From Actinomycetes bacterium (GTDB lineage Bacteria > Actinomycetota > Acidimicrobiia > Acidimicrobiales > Ilumatobacteraceae): a DNA stretch of 33,225 bases. Made by a program: the position numbers and the translations under genes. The stretch covers positions 1 through 33,225 of the forward strand of contig JAIOPC010000006.1 in NCBI GenBank assembly GCA_021414085.1, written 5' to 3'. Of this stretch, positions 7,456 through 15,724 are shown piece after piece. The first letter of the stretch is position 1, and each line of letters opens with the position of its first letter. The notes beneath the pieces were generated by a model. That model was not told the origin of the DNA, ran no database searches, and saw only the letters and a program-made list of their open reading frames with translations.

Positions 7456-9033
7456 ATGCGGGCCACTTCAATCGGTCACGCGGGCATTCTCGTCGACACG
7501 CTCGACGGCTCGGTCGCTTGCGACCCCTGGTTCCTTCCGCAGTTCTTCGGTTCTTGGTTTGTCTTTCCGCGCAACGATCAGTTGTCGGCCGAGCTGATGC
7601 AGCGCATCTGCAACCCGACATACCTGTACATCTCGCACATTCACGCCGATCACCTCGACGAAGAATGGCTTGTGGCCAACATGAACAAGGACACAACGGT
7701 CCTGATACCCGGCTACCCCACGCGCGAACTCGAGCGCATCATGGTGCGCCTTGGCTTTCACAACATCGTGCGCACGTTCGATCGCGAGGAAGTCAAGCTG
7801 GGGCCCAACCTCACGATCGCGATCCACTGCGAGACCAGCATGACCGACGGGCCTGGTGGAGACTCGGCCATCATGATCAGCGACGGCACCGGTCGGCTGG
7901 TCAACCAGAACGATTGTCGAACCAACGACCTCGATGCGTTGGGAGCGCACGGCCCGGTCGACTTGCACTGGCTGCAGTACAGCGGTGCCATCTGGTATCC
8001 GATGGTGTACGAGGAATCGCCAGAGCGAATGCGCACTCTTGTCGACGCGAAGGTGGCCAGCCAGTTTCAGCGAGCCATGCGCTACGTCGAAACGATTGGT
8101 GCTCGTGCCGTCGTGCCCAGCGCCGGTCCACCAGCGTTTCTCGATCCGGATCTGTTCCAGTTCAACGTCATCAATGGCGACGAGCTGAGCATCTTCCCTG
8201 ATCAACTCAGCTTCCTGTCGCGCCTGGAAGCGGCGGGCCACCAGGGCATTCTCGCGATCCCTGGCACCGAAATTGAGATTGCTGCCGACGGCCAACTGAA
8301 CGTCACGCATCCGAAGCCGCAAGCCGAGGTCGACGCGATCTTCGAGAACAAGGCGCAATACCTACGCGACTACCAAGCCGATTGGCTGCCCTGGTTGCAA
8401 CGAATGAAAGAGGGCTGGCACGCGCCGACCAGCGACCTGCTCGCGACGCTGAAGGCATGGTGGGAGCCGCTGATGGAGATGGCGCCCACCGTGTGCGATG
8501 CCGTCGGTGCCGTGTGCCTACTAAACACCGGCGACTCTGCAAGCAACGGCTTATCCATTGCGATCGACTTCCCGAAGCGCAAGGTGCGCGTGGCAACGCC
8601 GGGGGAGGCTCATTCGTTTCGTTTCACGATTCAACGCGAACTAGTCGAGACGGTCGCGGCGCAACGCGCGAACGATTGGAGCAACGCGCTCTTCCTGTCG
8701 TGTCGCTTTTCGGCGTGGCGCGATGGACCATTCAACGAATACCTCTACAACTTCTTCAAGTCGCTGTCCGTCGAGCGCATGCGCCGTGCCGAAGCGGAAG
8801 CGCTGCGCAAGCTCGATCCGGATCGCGGCGGGCTCGCCGATCAGGAATTCGAAGTCGACGGGTGGATCATCGAACGCACCTGCCCGCACCGGCAAGCCGA
8901 CCTCAAGGTGTTCGGCGAGATCGACGGCGACGAGTTTGTCTGCACGATGCATGGATGGCGTTTCGATCTCGCCACCGGTACCTGTCGTAACGCTGCCGAT
9001 CATCGGCTGCGGGTGCGTCGCGCCGACAGCTAG
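7456..9033 (+). CDS. Metallo-beta-lactamase-fold protein with C-terminal Rieske domain (CMP-sialate hydroxylase-like, domains in reverse order)
   Basis: The 525-residue protein opens with SIGHAGILVDTLDG and CDPWF, then the metal motif ISHIHADHLDEEW (H61, H63, D65, H66). Later segments resemble CMAH, the vertebrate CMP-Neu5Ac hydroxylase: a VNQNDCRTND strand, an AGPPAFLDPDLF strand, and a NALFLSCRFSAWRDG-NEYLYNFFKSL region close to CMAH's 'GFQTRL...WNHFQ'. The last 60 residues are a Rieske [2Fe-2S] site, CPH at 476-478 and CTMHGW at 496-501, giving the C-x-H and C-x2-H ligand pairs. In CMAH the Rieske domain is at the N-terminus, so the order here is reversed. No sialic-acid or electron-transfer genes lie nearby. 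An oxygenase-type reaction is inferred from the two metal sites. Transcription is probably leaderless. Confidence 0.85.
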   Translation: MRATSIGHAGILVDTLDGSVACDPWFLPQFFGSWFVFPRNDQLSAELMQRICNPTYLYISHIHADHLDEEWLVANMNKDTTVLIPGYPTRELERIMVRLGFHNIVRTFDREEVKLGPNLTIAIHCETSMTDGPGGDSAIMISDGTGRLVNQNDCRTNDLDALGAHGPVDLHWLQYSGAIWYPMVYEESPERMRTLVDAKVASQFQRAMRYVETIGARAVVPSAGPPAFLDPDLFQFNVINGDELSIFPDQLSFLSRLEAAGHQGILAIPGTEIEIAADGQLNVTHPKPQAEVDAIFENKAQYLRDYQADWLPWLQRMKEGWHAPTSDLLATLKAWWEPLMEMAPTVCDAVGAVCLLNTGDSASNGLSIAIDFPKRKVRVATPGEAHSFRFTIQRELVETVAAQRANDWSNALFLSCRFSAWRDGPFNEYLYNFFKSLSVERMRRAEAEALRKLDPDRGGLADQEFEVDGWIIERTCPHRQADLKVFGEIDGDEFVCTMHGWRFDLATGTCRNAADHRLRVRRADS

Positions 9034-9043
9034 GCCAGAACGC

Positions 9044-9955
9044 TTATTCGTGCACCCACACAGGGGTGCCCAGCGGCACGAGGTCGTTGTCCCAGAGGAA
9101 GTCCATCGCCATCGTGCTGAGGCGGACGCAGCCGTGCGAGACCGGTGTGTTGGGCACGCGGGTCATGCCATGAATCGCTACGCCACCACGGAAGTACTTC
9201 GGGCGATAGATGTCGCCGAGGTCGCCTGACCACCAGCCGTTGGGCCGTTCGCGGTTCGTCTTCCACAATCCGTTCGGCGTGACGGCGTCGCCGGTTTCGA
9301 TCTCGCCGGTGTTCTGGTTGTGCGCCGTGTACGCGATTCCGCTTCCGGTCGACGTATTGAACGCCCAGATCGTCTTACCGTCTTCGATGAGGAACAACAG
9401 CTGCTTGGTCTTGTCGACTTCCACCAGCGTGCCGTCGTCGGCCTGGCCGTGCGCCCGTTCGGGAAACACGGTGAGCCAGTTGGCGGTGTCTTGATCGATC
9501 TTGCCGCTTGGGTCGAGGCCCATGTACTTCTGGAAGGCCATCACGGCTTGCGTGGTGGCGAAGCCGTACTCGCCGTCGCCGTCGCCGGCCCAAAACCCAA
9601 GCTGGGTGAGCCGCAGCTGCGCCGCGGCGGTGTCGGGACCACTTTCCTTGCCGACTGCGACGATGGCCACGGGCCACGGGCCGACGAGTTCGACGTTGGA
9701 AACCACGGTGGTCGTGGGTGCCGGTTCGGTCGTCTCAGGAGCGGTGTCGGGAACAGTTTCAGCGACCGTCGTTACCGGCGCGGTCGTGTCGGGGGTGGCG
9801 GTGTCTGGCGCGGGCGTGGTGTCGGCTGGTTCGGTGACGGCTGGGCGCGTCGTGGAGTCGTTCGCCTGCGCCGATGTGGTGGTGGAACACGCGGAGTTGA
9901 CAGCGAGCGCGCCGGTGCAGCACAGCGCTACAACAAGCTTGTGAAGGTCGTTCAT
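9044..9955 (-). CDS. Secreted L,D-transpeptidase (YkuD) with peptidoglycan-binding domain
   Basis: The 303-residue protein begins with a signal sequence (MNDLHKLVVALCCTGALAVNSACS) whose Cys could be a lipobox, although the preceding residues fit poorly. A Thr/Pro-rich linker runs to about residue 90. A PG_binding_1 domain follows (AAAQLRLTQLGFWAGDGDGEYG, then AVMAFQKYMGLD). The YkuD catalytic domain ends with IHGMTRVPNTPVSHGCVRLS, with catalytic C276 in SHGCVRL. Such enzymes form 3-3 cross-links in peptidoglycan and are inhibited by carbapenems. ATG 9955 is preferred because it places the signal sequence at the very N-terminus; ATG 9997 would add 14 residues. It is downstream of gluQ on the same strand and converges with the MBL-Rieske gene. 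Confidence 0.92.
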   Translation of the reverse strand: MNDLHKLVVALCCTGALAVNSACSTTTSAQANDSTTRPAVTEPADTTPAPDTATPDTTAPVTTVAETVPDTAPETTEPAPTTTVVSNVELVGPWPVAIVAVGKESGPDTAAAQLRLTQLGFWAGDGDGEYGFATTQAVMAFQKYMGLDPSGKIDQDTANWLTVFPERAHGQADDGTLVEVDKTKQLLFLIEDGKTIWAFNTSTGSGIAYTAHNQNTGEIETGDAVTPNGLWKTNRERPNGWWSGDLGDIYRPKYFRGGVAIHGMTRVPNTPVSHGCVRLSTMAMDFLWDNDLVPLGTPVWVHE

Positions 9956-9999
9956 CGAAGAGTTCGTGCCTCTGGGATCGTCCGCTATTGGCTGCAAGG

Positions 10000-10911
10000 T
10001 TAGCCAAGATCTTGCAAATGTGGGGCGCAGGCCCAGCGCTCTCGCGGGACGTCTTCGATGCGAAATGCTGCGCCGCCAGCAACTCCCAGGCTCGCCATCA
10101 GCAGTTCCAAGACATTCGCGGCAGAAACGCCCTTGGCTGCGAGTTCGGCCAGTGTCACCGCGCCGTGCCGTTTCGCCAGCCTTGTTCCGTCGGCGCCCAC
10201 CACCAGCGGCACGTGGGCGTAGCGCGGTTGTGGAAGTCGCAGCAGTTGCTGCAGCAGTCGCTGGCGGGGCGTGCTGGACAGCAGGTCGCCGCCGCGAGTG
10301 ACGTGGGTGATCCCTTGCGCGGCATCGTCGACCACCACTGCCAGGTTGTAAGCCGGGATCCCGTCGTTGCGCCGGATAACCACGTCGTCGGCGGCGCCTT
10401 CGTAGCGTCCGGCGATCAGGTCGTCGATGTCGAATCGTTCGCCGTTGGCACGCAGGCGCAGCGCGGGTGGCCGACCAGCCGCCCGCAACTCGGCGAGGCG
10501 TTGCGCCGTCAGCTCACGACATGTCCCCGGATACGCATCGCTATCGGCCTCGTCGCCATGGGGCGCCTGGGCGGCTTCGCGGATTTCGCGGCGGCTGCAG
10601 TAGCACTCGTAGACCCGCCCCAGCCGCTGCAGGGTTGCGATCGCGTCGTTGTACAGCGCGAAACGTTCGGATTGGCGAACCACCGGCGCCTCGCTGTGCA
10701 TCCCGAGTGCGGCCAGGTCGGCCAACTGGCTGGCTTCGTGCTGCGGCGACGACGTGACTCGGTCGAGGTCCTCCATACGCACCAACCACTCGCCACCGTC
10801 GGTGCGCGTCTGCAGCCACGACACCAGGGCCGTGCGCAGGTTGCCGAGGTGCAGCGAACCCGTGGGCGAAGGGGCAAATCGACCACGCATCGCCCCATTA
10901 TTCCTGGTCAT
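10000..10911 (-). CDS. gluQ: Glutamyl-Q tRNA(Asp) synthetase
   Basis: GluQ-RS attaches glutamate to queuosine at position 34 of tRNA-Asp. The 303-residue length equals a GluRS catalytic core without the anticodon-binding domain. The class I signatures are RFAPSPTGSLHLGNLRTAL (HIGH-type motif HLGN) and LAKRHGA (KMSKS-type). Zinc-binding cysteines typical of GluQ-RS are present in CYCSRREI and in YPGTCR. The true start may be ATG 10890 (MRGRFAPSPTG), which matches the family N-terminus better than ATG 10911. It diverges from the GGDEF/EAL gene. Confidence 0.93.
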   Translation of the reverse strand: MTRNNGAMRGRFAPSPTGSLHLGNLRTALVSWLQTRTDGGEWLVRMEDLDRVTSSPQHEASQLADLAALGMHSEAPVVRQSERFALYNDAIATLQRLGRVYECYCSRREIREAAQAPHGDEADSDAYPGTCRELTAQRLAELRAAGRPPALRLRANGERFDIDDLIAGRYEGAADDVVIRRNDGIPAYNLAVVVDDAAQGITHVTRGGDLLSSTPRQRLLQQLLRLPQPRYAHVPLVVGADGTRLAKRHGAVTLAELAAKGVSAANVLELLMASLGVAGGAAFRIEDVPRERWACAPHLQDLG

Positions 10912-10994
10912 CTATCCCGGCCATCCCGTTATCCCTGATCAAGCGCCGCCCCCCACTTGCCGAAGAAAAGAGGCTGGCGCAGCGGGCGTCGGCG

Positions 10995-13043
10995 ATGCGA
11001 GGGGAAGCGGTGGCACCCGAAGAAACGATCGAGGCGGACGAGGCAACGGCCGCGTTCGTGCGCGACCGAGCTCTGGCATCCGTGGTCACGAACCTCGTCC
11101 CGACACCGTTCGTGATGTTGCCGTTTGTGTTGCTGATCGCGGCGTTGATGCGTGACGACTTGTCGACCTCGCGACTGAGTTGGTGGCTGCTGGTGGCGGT
11201 GGTCAGCACGGCTCTGATGTTTCTCGGGTTGTATCGCTACTACACGCGATCCGCGCCGTCGGCCGTGACACGGACGACCAAGTTGATCATCGCCGCCGGC
11301 TTGGTCAGCGGCGGGTCGATGTTCGGGATGTGCCCGTGGGTCGCCGCCCCCGGCGATGTCGAACTGGTGCTGACCTTCACGCTCTTCCCCAGCATCGCCG
11401 CGACGATGGGATGCATCGTGGCCGCAGGCAGGCGCGATTTGTACATCGCATTCTTGTTGCCGATGGCGGCCCTGTCCGCGGGAACGTTGCTGACCGAGGA
11501 CAACCACCTGTTGCGTGGGCTTGGCATCATCTCGCTGTTCTACGCCTTCACGATGCTGATGTTGCATCACGCCGTCAGTCGCAACGCGCTCGATGCCATC
11601 CGGCTGCAGTGGCGCAGTCAACGACTGTTGCGCGACCTCGCTCACGAACGAAGCGAGTTGACTGGCGTCAACGACCAGTTGGCTTCGATCAACAAGCGGC
11701 TCGCGCATCAGGCGACACACGATCCGCTGACCGGGCTCTACAACCGGCGCGGCACGTTAGAGGTGCTGGATCAGTTGCTCGCCGGTGCCGACGCAGCGCG
11801 CCCCGTTGGGCTGCTGTTCTGCGACCTCGATCGTTTCAAAGCGGTGAACGACGCGCTCGGGCACCGCGGTGGTGATCGTTTCATCAGCATCATCGCCGAT
11901 CGACTGCTGCGCAGTCTTGATGCCGGTTCGATCGCTGGTCGTATGGGCGGTGACGAGTTTGTGGTGGTCATGCCCGGTCACGATGTGGCTGGCGCGGCGG
12001 CAATCGCGCGTCGCCTTGTCGGCGTGTTGGCGCAGCCGGTGCATGCTGAGGGCCGCGACATGCCGTCGTCGGTGAGCATCGGCGTTGCCTGCGCGCCCGA
12101 ACACGGAACCGCTGCGAGCGAGTTGCTGCGTCATGCGAACGCCGCGCTCTATCGCGCGAAGTCGGGTGGACGTAACCGTGTGGAGTTGTTTGACGGGTCG
12201 ATGCAGAAAGCGCTAGTCGATCGGTTGGAGGGCGAACAGGCACTGCGGCGGGCCATCGACGACGACGAAATCATTGCCTTCTTCCAGCCCGAGATCGACG
12301 CCTCCACCGGCGATGTTGTCGGCGCCGAGTTGCTCGCCCGTTGGGTGCCGCGCGTCGGCCGCGTCGTTCCCGCGCACGAGTTCATGGCGGCTGCCACCTC
12401 GGCGGGGCTACTCAATCGCATCACCGAGAAGGTGATCGGCAGCGCCCGTCCGCATATCCGACGCCTGGCGATGCTGGGGCTGCCGCCCGGATTTCGTTTC
12501 CGAGTCAACGTCGCGCCGGAGGCAACCGAACGCACGTGGCGCGACGATCCGCTGCACGAGATTGTCAAGGGCATCGAGCCCTCGTTGATGACCGTTGACG
12601 TCAGCGAAACCGCGGTCGATGGCGACACCAGCAATGCTGCCGCGACGCTGGCTTCGTTCCGCGCAGGTGGCGGCCGCGTATGCCTTGATGACTTCGCCCG
12701 CGGAGTGTCTTCGCTCAGTTTGTTGCGTCGTCTTCCGCTCGACGAGGTGCGCATTGATCGGGTCTCGATCGACACGATTACGGCGCATCCTCACGACCGG
12801 GCGATCGTGCGCTCGATCATCGCCCTCGTGCGCGAGATCGGCCTGGCCGTAACGGCTGATGGAGTGGAGACTGGCGCGCAGGCCGACGCGCTGATCGCGC
12901 TTGGTTGCGTGCGTCACCAGGGTCACCTGTACTCGCATGCATTGCCCGCGGGTGAGTTCGAAGACTTCCTGCTTGCGCGACTGGCCGAGCGCTACGCCCT
13001 GGCCGATCAGCAACCCACGTGGGAGACCAACGACTTGACCTAG
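10995..13043 (+). CDS. Membrane GGDEF/EAL protein with degenerate EAL domain
   Basis: The 682-residue protein has an N-terminal sensor part of about six membrane spans (35-195), a GGDEF domain (about 236-400) and an EAL domain (about 415-665). The diguanylate cyclase motif GGDEF is intact at 318-322, with THDPLTGLYNRRG and DLDRFKAVNDALGH upstream. The EAL half keeps E445 (as ELL), N505, E538, D565-D566 and Q642. It has R586 where catalytic Lys is expected (VRIDR) and D622 where the base Glu is expected (TADGVE), so phosphodiesterase activity is doubtful. The probable role is cyclic-di-GMP synthesis with a c-di-GMP-binding or regulatory EAL. GTG 11010, with AGGGGA 4 nt upstream, is an alternative start better supported by SD. 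Confidence 0.9.
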   Translation: MRGEAVAPEETIEADEATAAFVRDRALASVVTNLVPTPFVMLPFVLLIAALMRDDLSTSRLSWWLLVAVVSTALMFLGLYRYYTRSAPSAVTRTTKLIIAAGLVSGGSMFGMCPWVAAPGDVELVLTFTLFPSIAATMGCIVAAGRRDLYIAFLLPMAALSAGTLLTEDNHLLRGLGIISLFYAFTMLMLHHAVSRNALDAIRLQWRSQRLLRDLAHERSELTGVNDQLASINKRLAHQATHDPLTGLYNRRGTLEVLDQLLAGADAARPVGLLFCDLDRFKAVNDALGHRGGDRFISIIADRLLRSLDAGSIAGRMGGDEFVVVMPGHDVAGAAAIARRLVGVLAQPVHAEGRDMPSSVSIGVACAPEHGTAASELLRHANAALYRAKSGGRNRVELFDGSMQKALVDRLEGEQALRRAIDDDEIIAFFQPEIDASTGDVVGAELLARWVPRVGRVVPAHEFMAAATSAGLLNRITEKVIGSARPHIRRLAMLGLPPGFRFRVNVAPEATERTWRDDPLHEIVKGIEPSLMTVDVSETAVDGDTSNAAATLASFRAGGGRVCLDDFARGVSSLSLLRRLPLDEVRIDRVSIDTITAHPHDRAIVRSIIALVREIGLAVTADGVETGAQADALIALGCVRHQGHLYSHALPAGEFEDFLLARLAERYALADQQPTWETNDLT

Positions 13044-13046
13044 TCT
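13041..13046 (+). promoter_or_regulatory. -10 box TAGTCT of the zinc-ribbon membrane gene
   Basis: TAGTCT ends 6 nt before ATG 13053 with no SD, so a leaderless transcript is likely. It overlaps the stop codon of the GGDEF/EAL gene (TAG 13041-13043), so the promoter sits in the end of that gene. Confidence 0.6.
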
Positions 13047-13052
13047 CAGGTC

Positions 13053-14276
13053 ATGTTTTGTCCTTCCTGTGGTGCGGCCGTTCAGTCGGGTCAAAAGTTT
13101 TGTACGTCGTGTGGGTCCGCCCTCGCCGGCGCCGCCACGCCCGCCCCTGCCAGCTCGCACGACGATGCCACGCCAACGCCTCCGCAGGGCCAACCGCTGC
13201 CGCCACCGCCTGCTACGTCGTCACCAGCAACGGCACCAGCAACCACTGTTCTTGCCGCGACGACTGGTGCCAGCCCGGCTGCTGCCGTCGTAACGGGGCA
13301 ATACCCGGCGGCGGGTTACGAAGGTCCTGCGTGGGATGCAGCCGGCGGCGACTGGGAACCAACCGGCATGGCACCCGTGGTCGGTGGGGTGCAACCGTTT
13401 CGCATCACACCGTTGGTGGCGACGGCATCGTTGGCCGCCGTGCTCGCCGTCGCCTCCGCGTTCGTTGACGTTGCTGGCATCGACGTGACCGACCAGTCGG
13501 GATTCGCCGCGACCAAGCAGGTCTTCAAGCTCAACGACTTCTCGTCGAACCTGACGGTCGGTGCGATCCTCGCCGCGTTGCTGCTGGTGATCGGTGCCTC
13601 GCTAGGCGCTACCGGTCGACGCGTTGGCACTGGTTTGGCTGGCGGTGCTGGGCTCGCGCTCGCAGGAATGATGGGCATGATGCTTGGTCAGGTCACGCAA
13701 CTCTTCGACAGCACCGAGTTCGGGCTGCTCGGCACCGGTACTTCTTTCACTCTGACGACGACGCGCGACATCGGCTTCTGGCTGGCGGTCGTATCGGCGT
13801 TGCTCGGTGGTGCCGCGTTCGTGCTGTCATTTGAAGGAGCCGGCCACGATGGGCATCCGCCGATTAGTCCCGCGATCGGCGCGCTCGGTTTGTTAGGCAC
13901 CGCGATGGCTGTCATCGGTCCGATGATTCCGATGAACGATGCGCCGTTCGGCGATCAGTTCAGCAACGACTTCACTCCGCCCGCGACGCTGCTGCTGCGT
14001 CAGTTGGTGCTGATCCTCATCGCGGTTGGTGGCGTGGTCGGCTTCACGCGCAATCGTCGCTGGGGTCTTGGTTTGGCGCTCGGGGCGATCAGCGTTGCAG
14101 CGTGGCAATTGATTACGGCTGCCACCGAGTCGGGCGACATTCCGCTGAGCTACGCGGGTGGCAACCCTGGTGCGCTCGACTTTGCGCCACACACGGTCAC
14201 CATCATCGGCGTGGTTGCGATGATCCTTGCCGGTGTCGCCGGACTGATTGTCGCCGCGCAACGCAACGCATCTTGA
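13053..14276 (+). CDS. Zinc-ribbon, multi-span membrane protein of unknown function
   Basis: The 407-residue protein begins with a zinc ribbon MFCPSCGAAVQSGQKFCTSCG, with two CxxC pairs. A Pro/Ala/Thr-rich linker of about 85 residues follows, then about eight membrane spans (from ITPLVATASLAAVLAVASAF at about 113 to near the C-terminus). This arrangement of a cytoplasmic zinc ribbon, a low-complexity linker and a membrane domain is common in Actinobacteria and has no assigned function. It overlaps the next small ORF as TTGA. A similar N-terminal ribbon occurs on the minus-strand protein at 16879-17706. Confidence 0.8.
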   Translation: MFCPSCGAAVQSGQKFCTSCGSALAGAATPAPASSHDDATPTPPQGQPLPPPPATSSPATAPATTVLAATTGASPAAAVVTGQYPAAGYEGPAWDAAGGDWEPTGMAPVVGGVQPFRITPLVATASLAAVLAVASAFVDVAGIDVTDQSGFAATKQVFKLNDFSSNLTVGAILAALLLVIGASLGATGRRVGTGLAGGAGLALAGMMGMMLGQVTQLFDSTEFGLLGTGTSFTLTTTRDIGFWLAVVSALLGGAAFVLSFEGAGHDGHPPISPAIGALGLLGTAMAVIGPMIPMNDAPFGDQFSNDFTPPATLLLRQLVLILIAVGGVVGFTRNRRWGLGLALGAISVAAWQLITAATESGDIPLSYAGGNPGALDFAPHTVTIIGVVAMILAGVAGLIVAAQRNAS

Positions 14277-14395
14277 GCCAGCAGCCACTCCCAGCACTGC
14301 GCCCGGCGAAGCGGATGCACACTGGCTCGTTGGTGTTCGCGTTTGTCGTGATCGCCGCGATCGCGGGTGTGACGACCTACGCGCTGGCGCGCTGA
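14273..14395 (+). CDS. Small single-span membrane protein
   Basis: A 40-residue frame begins at TTG 14273, which overlaps the stop of the zinc-ribbon gene as TTGA. It reads SQQPLPALRPAKRMHTG, then a hydrophobic segment LVFAFVVIAAIAGVTTYALAR that would span the membrane once, with the basic side inside. The basic segment before the span and the overlap support a real gene. ATG 14315 (26 residues) is an alternative. It runs 19 bp into the convergent PfkB gene. No family is recognised. Confidence 0.5.
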   Translation: MSQQPLPALRPAKRMHTGSLVFAFVVIAAIAGVTTYALAR

Positions 14396-15225
14396 ATCGC
14401 TGCTGCGGCGACTTGATGGCCGTGTTGCGCGGCCGCTATCGGATCGCCGTCGGTTGCATACGCCAGCAGAAAGCCGGCGGCAAACGCATCGCCCGCGCCG
14501 GTGGTGTCGGTGACTTTTCCAATCGCGTTGGCCGCGACCTCGCGAGTCGGCTGCCCTGACTGAACCACGAGTGCTGGTAACGCGCCCTGCTTAATCACCA
14601 ACAGGGCGCCATCGAGATTGTCGGGGTGGAGTGCGGCGCCCAGCGTCGCCGCTTCCAGCTCGTTGGCCAAGACGACCGTTGGTCGCAAGGCGCGAATGAT
14701 GTCGATCGCCGCTGTGGCGCCGAATTGCTCGAGCACCGCGGACGACGACGTGTCGATGCTGATCGCAATGTTTCGTTCGACCGCCCACCGAGCAAGCGTC
14801 GTTGCAGTTGTCGCCAACGGTTCGCCGACCAGCGAATAGAACGGGATGTGCAACGTGTGTAGCCCATCGAGCCATGCCGAGTCGGGGTCAGCGAGTTCGG
14901 TGCATGCACTCCGATCGCTCAGCATTGTCCGCTCGCCGGCGACGTCGAGCATGGCGATCACGGTGCCCGACCGGCCAGCACGCCGCACCATCACTTCCGC
15001 GCCGGTCGCTGCGAGCGCGTCGGTGAGACTGCGGCCGGTTGCATCGTCGCCCACCTGGCCGATGAAGCGTGCCGAGCCGCCAGCCAAACATGCAGCCGCA
15101 ATCACGTTGGCGGCGCTACCGCCACGGCGATGCACGATCAGCGCGGCGGTATCGCTGGCGACGTTTACCGACTCGTGCAGATGCACGACCACGTCTTCCA
15201 CCAGGTCACCGATCGCGCCCAACAT
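14377..15225 (-). CDS. PfkB-family carbohydrate/nucleoside kinase
   Basis: The 282-residue protein has both PfkB signatures. Near the N-terminus is RRGGSAANVIAAACLAGG, and near the C-terminus is VTDTTGAGDAFAAGF, which holds the catalytic Asp (GAGD) and the anion hole. A typical opening, MLGAIGDLVEDVVVHL, supports ATG 15225; longer frames run into the divergent gene. It phosphorylates a sugar or nucleoside with ATP. Ribokinase-, adenosine kinase- and fructokinase-like roles cannot be told apart from this sequence. It is convergent with the tiny membrane ORF and diverges from the YqeY gene across 18 bp. Confidence 0.9.
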   Translation of the reverse strand: MLGAIGDLVEDVVVHLHESVNVASDTAALIVHRRGGSAANVIAAACLAGGSARFIGQVGDDATGRSLTDALAATGAEVMVRRAGRSGTVIAMLDVAGERTMLSDRSACTELADPDSAWLDGLHTLHIPFYSLVGEPLATTATTLARWAVERNIAISIDTSSSAVLEQFGATAAIDIIRALRPTVVLANELEAATLGAALHPDNLDGALLVIKQGALPALVVQSGQPTREVAANAIGKVTDTTGAGDAFAAGFLLAYATDGDPIAAAQHGHQVAAAAIQRASA

Positions 15226-15230
15226 CGCCC

Positions 15231-15236
15231 TACTCT
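15231..15236 (+). promoter_or_regulatory. -10 box TACTCT of the YqeY gene
   Basis: TACTCT ends 7 nt before ATG 15244 with no SD. It lies in the 18-bp gap between divergent start codons, so the core promoter reaches back into the 5' end of the PfkB gene. Confidence 0.6.
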
Positions 15237-15243
15237 TGCACGC

Positions 15244-15714
15244 ATGGATGACAATTCTCTGAAGGGCCAACTGCAGGCTGCGTTGACCGCCGGAATGAAG
15301 GCGCGCGATGAGGTCGCTTTGTCGGCGCTGCGTCAGGCGTTGTCGGCGATAGCCGTTGCAGAGACGGCCGGCGATGAAGTGACGGTGTTGACCGACGACC
15401 AAGTCATTGCCGTGTTGGTCGTGGAGGTGCGCAAGCACCACGAGACAGCCGACGCGTTCGTCACTGCGGGCAGGGCCGACCGCGTGGAACGCGCCCGGGC
15501 CGAAGCCGCGGTGCTAGAGGCGTACCTGCCCGCCTCGCTGAGCGACGACGAGTTGGCTGCCATTGTCGACGCGGAGATTGCGACTGCCGCTGCCGCTGGC
15601 CTGGAAGGCATGAAAGCGATGGGCAAGGTGGTCGCTGCGGTACGTGCACAGGCAGGCGCCACCGCCGACGGCAGCAAGATCGCGGCGATGGTGAAGGCCG
15701 CGCTGGCCGGCTAG
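15244..15714 (+). CDS. GatB/YqeY domain protein
   Basis: The 156-residue protein matches the YqeY family over its whole length. It opens LKGQLQAALTAGMKARDEVALSALRQALSAI, has the ADAFVTAGRADRVERARAEAAVLEAYLP core, and ends with the helical GMKAMGKVVAAVRAQ region. The fold resembles the tRNA-binding tail domain of GatB amidotransferase, but free-standing YqeY proteins have no agreed function. It is monocistronic: a leaderless-type start upstream, and a convergent gene 10 bp after its stop. Confidence 0.93.
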   Translation: MDDNSLKGQLQAALTAGMKARDEVALSALRQALSAIAVAETAGDEVTVLTDDQVIAVLVVEVRKHHETADAFVTAGRADRVERARAEAAVLEAYLPASLSDDELAAIVDAEIATAAAAGLEGMKAMGKVVAAVRAQAGATADGSKIAAMVKAALAG

Positions 15715-15724
15715 CGCTCGCGCG

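Noticed and set aside
11903-11970. RxxD inhibitory I-site before GGDEF
   Set aside because: RSLD is 8 residues before GGDEF rather than 5, so it does not fit the I-site spacing.
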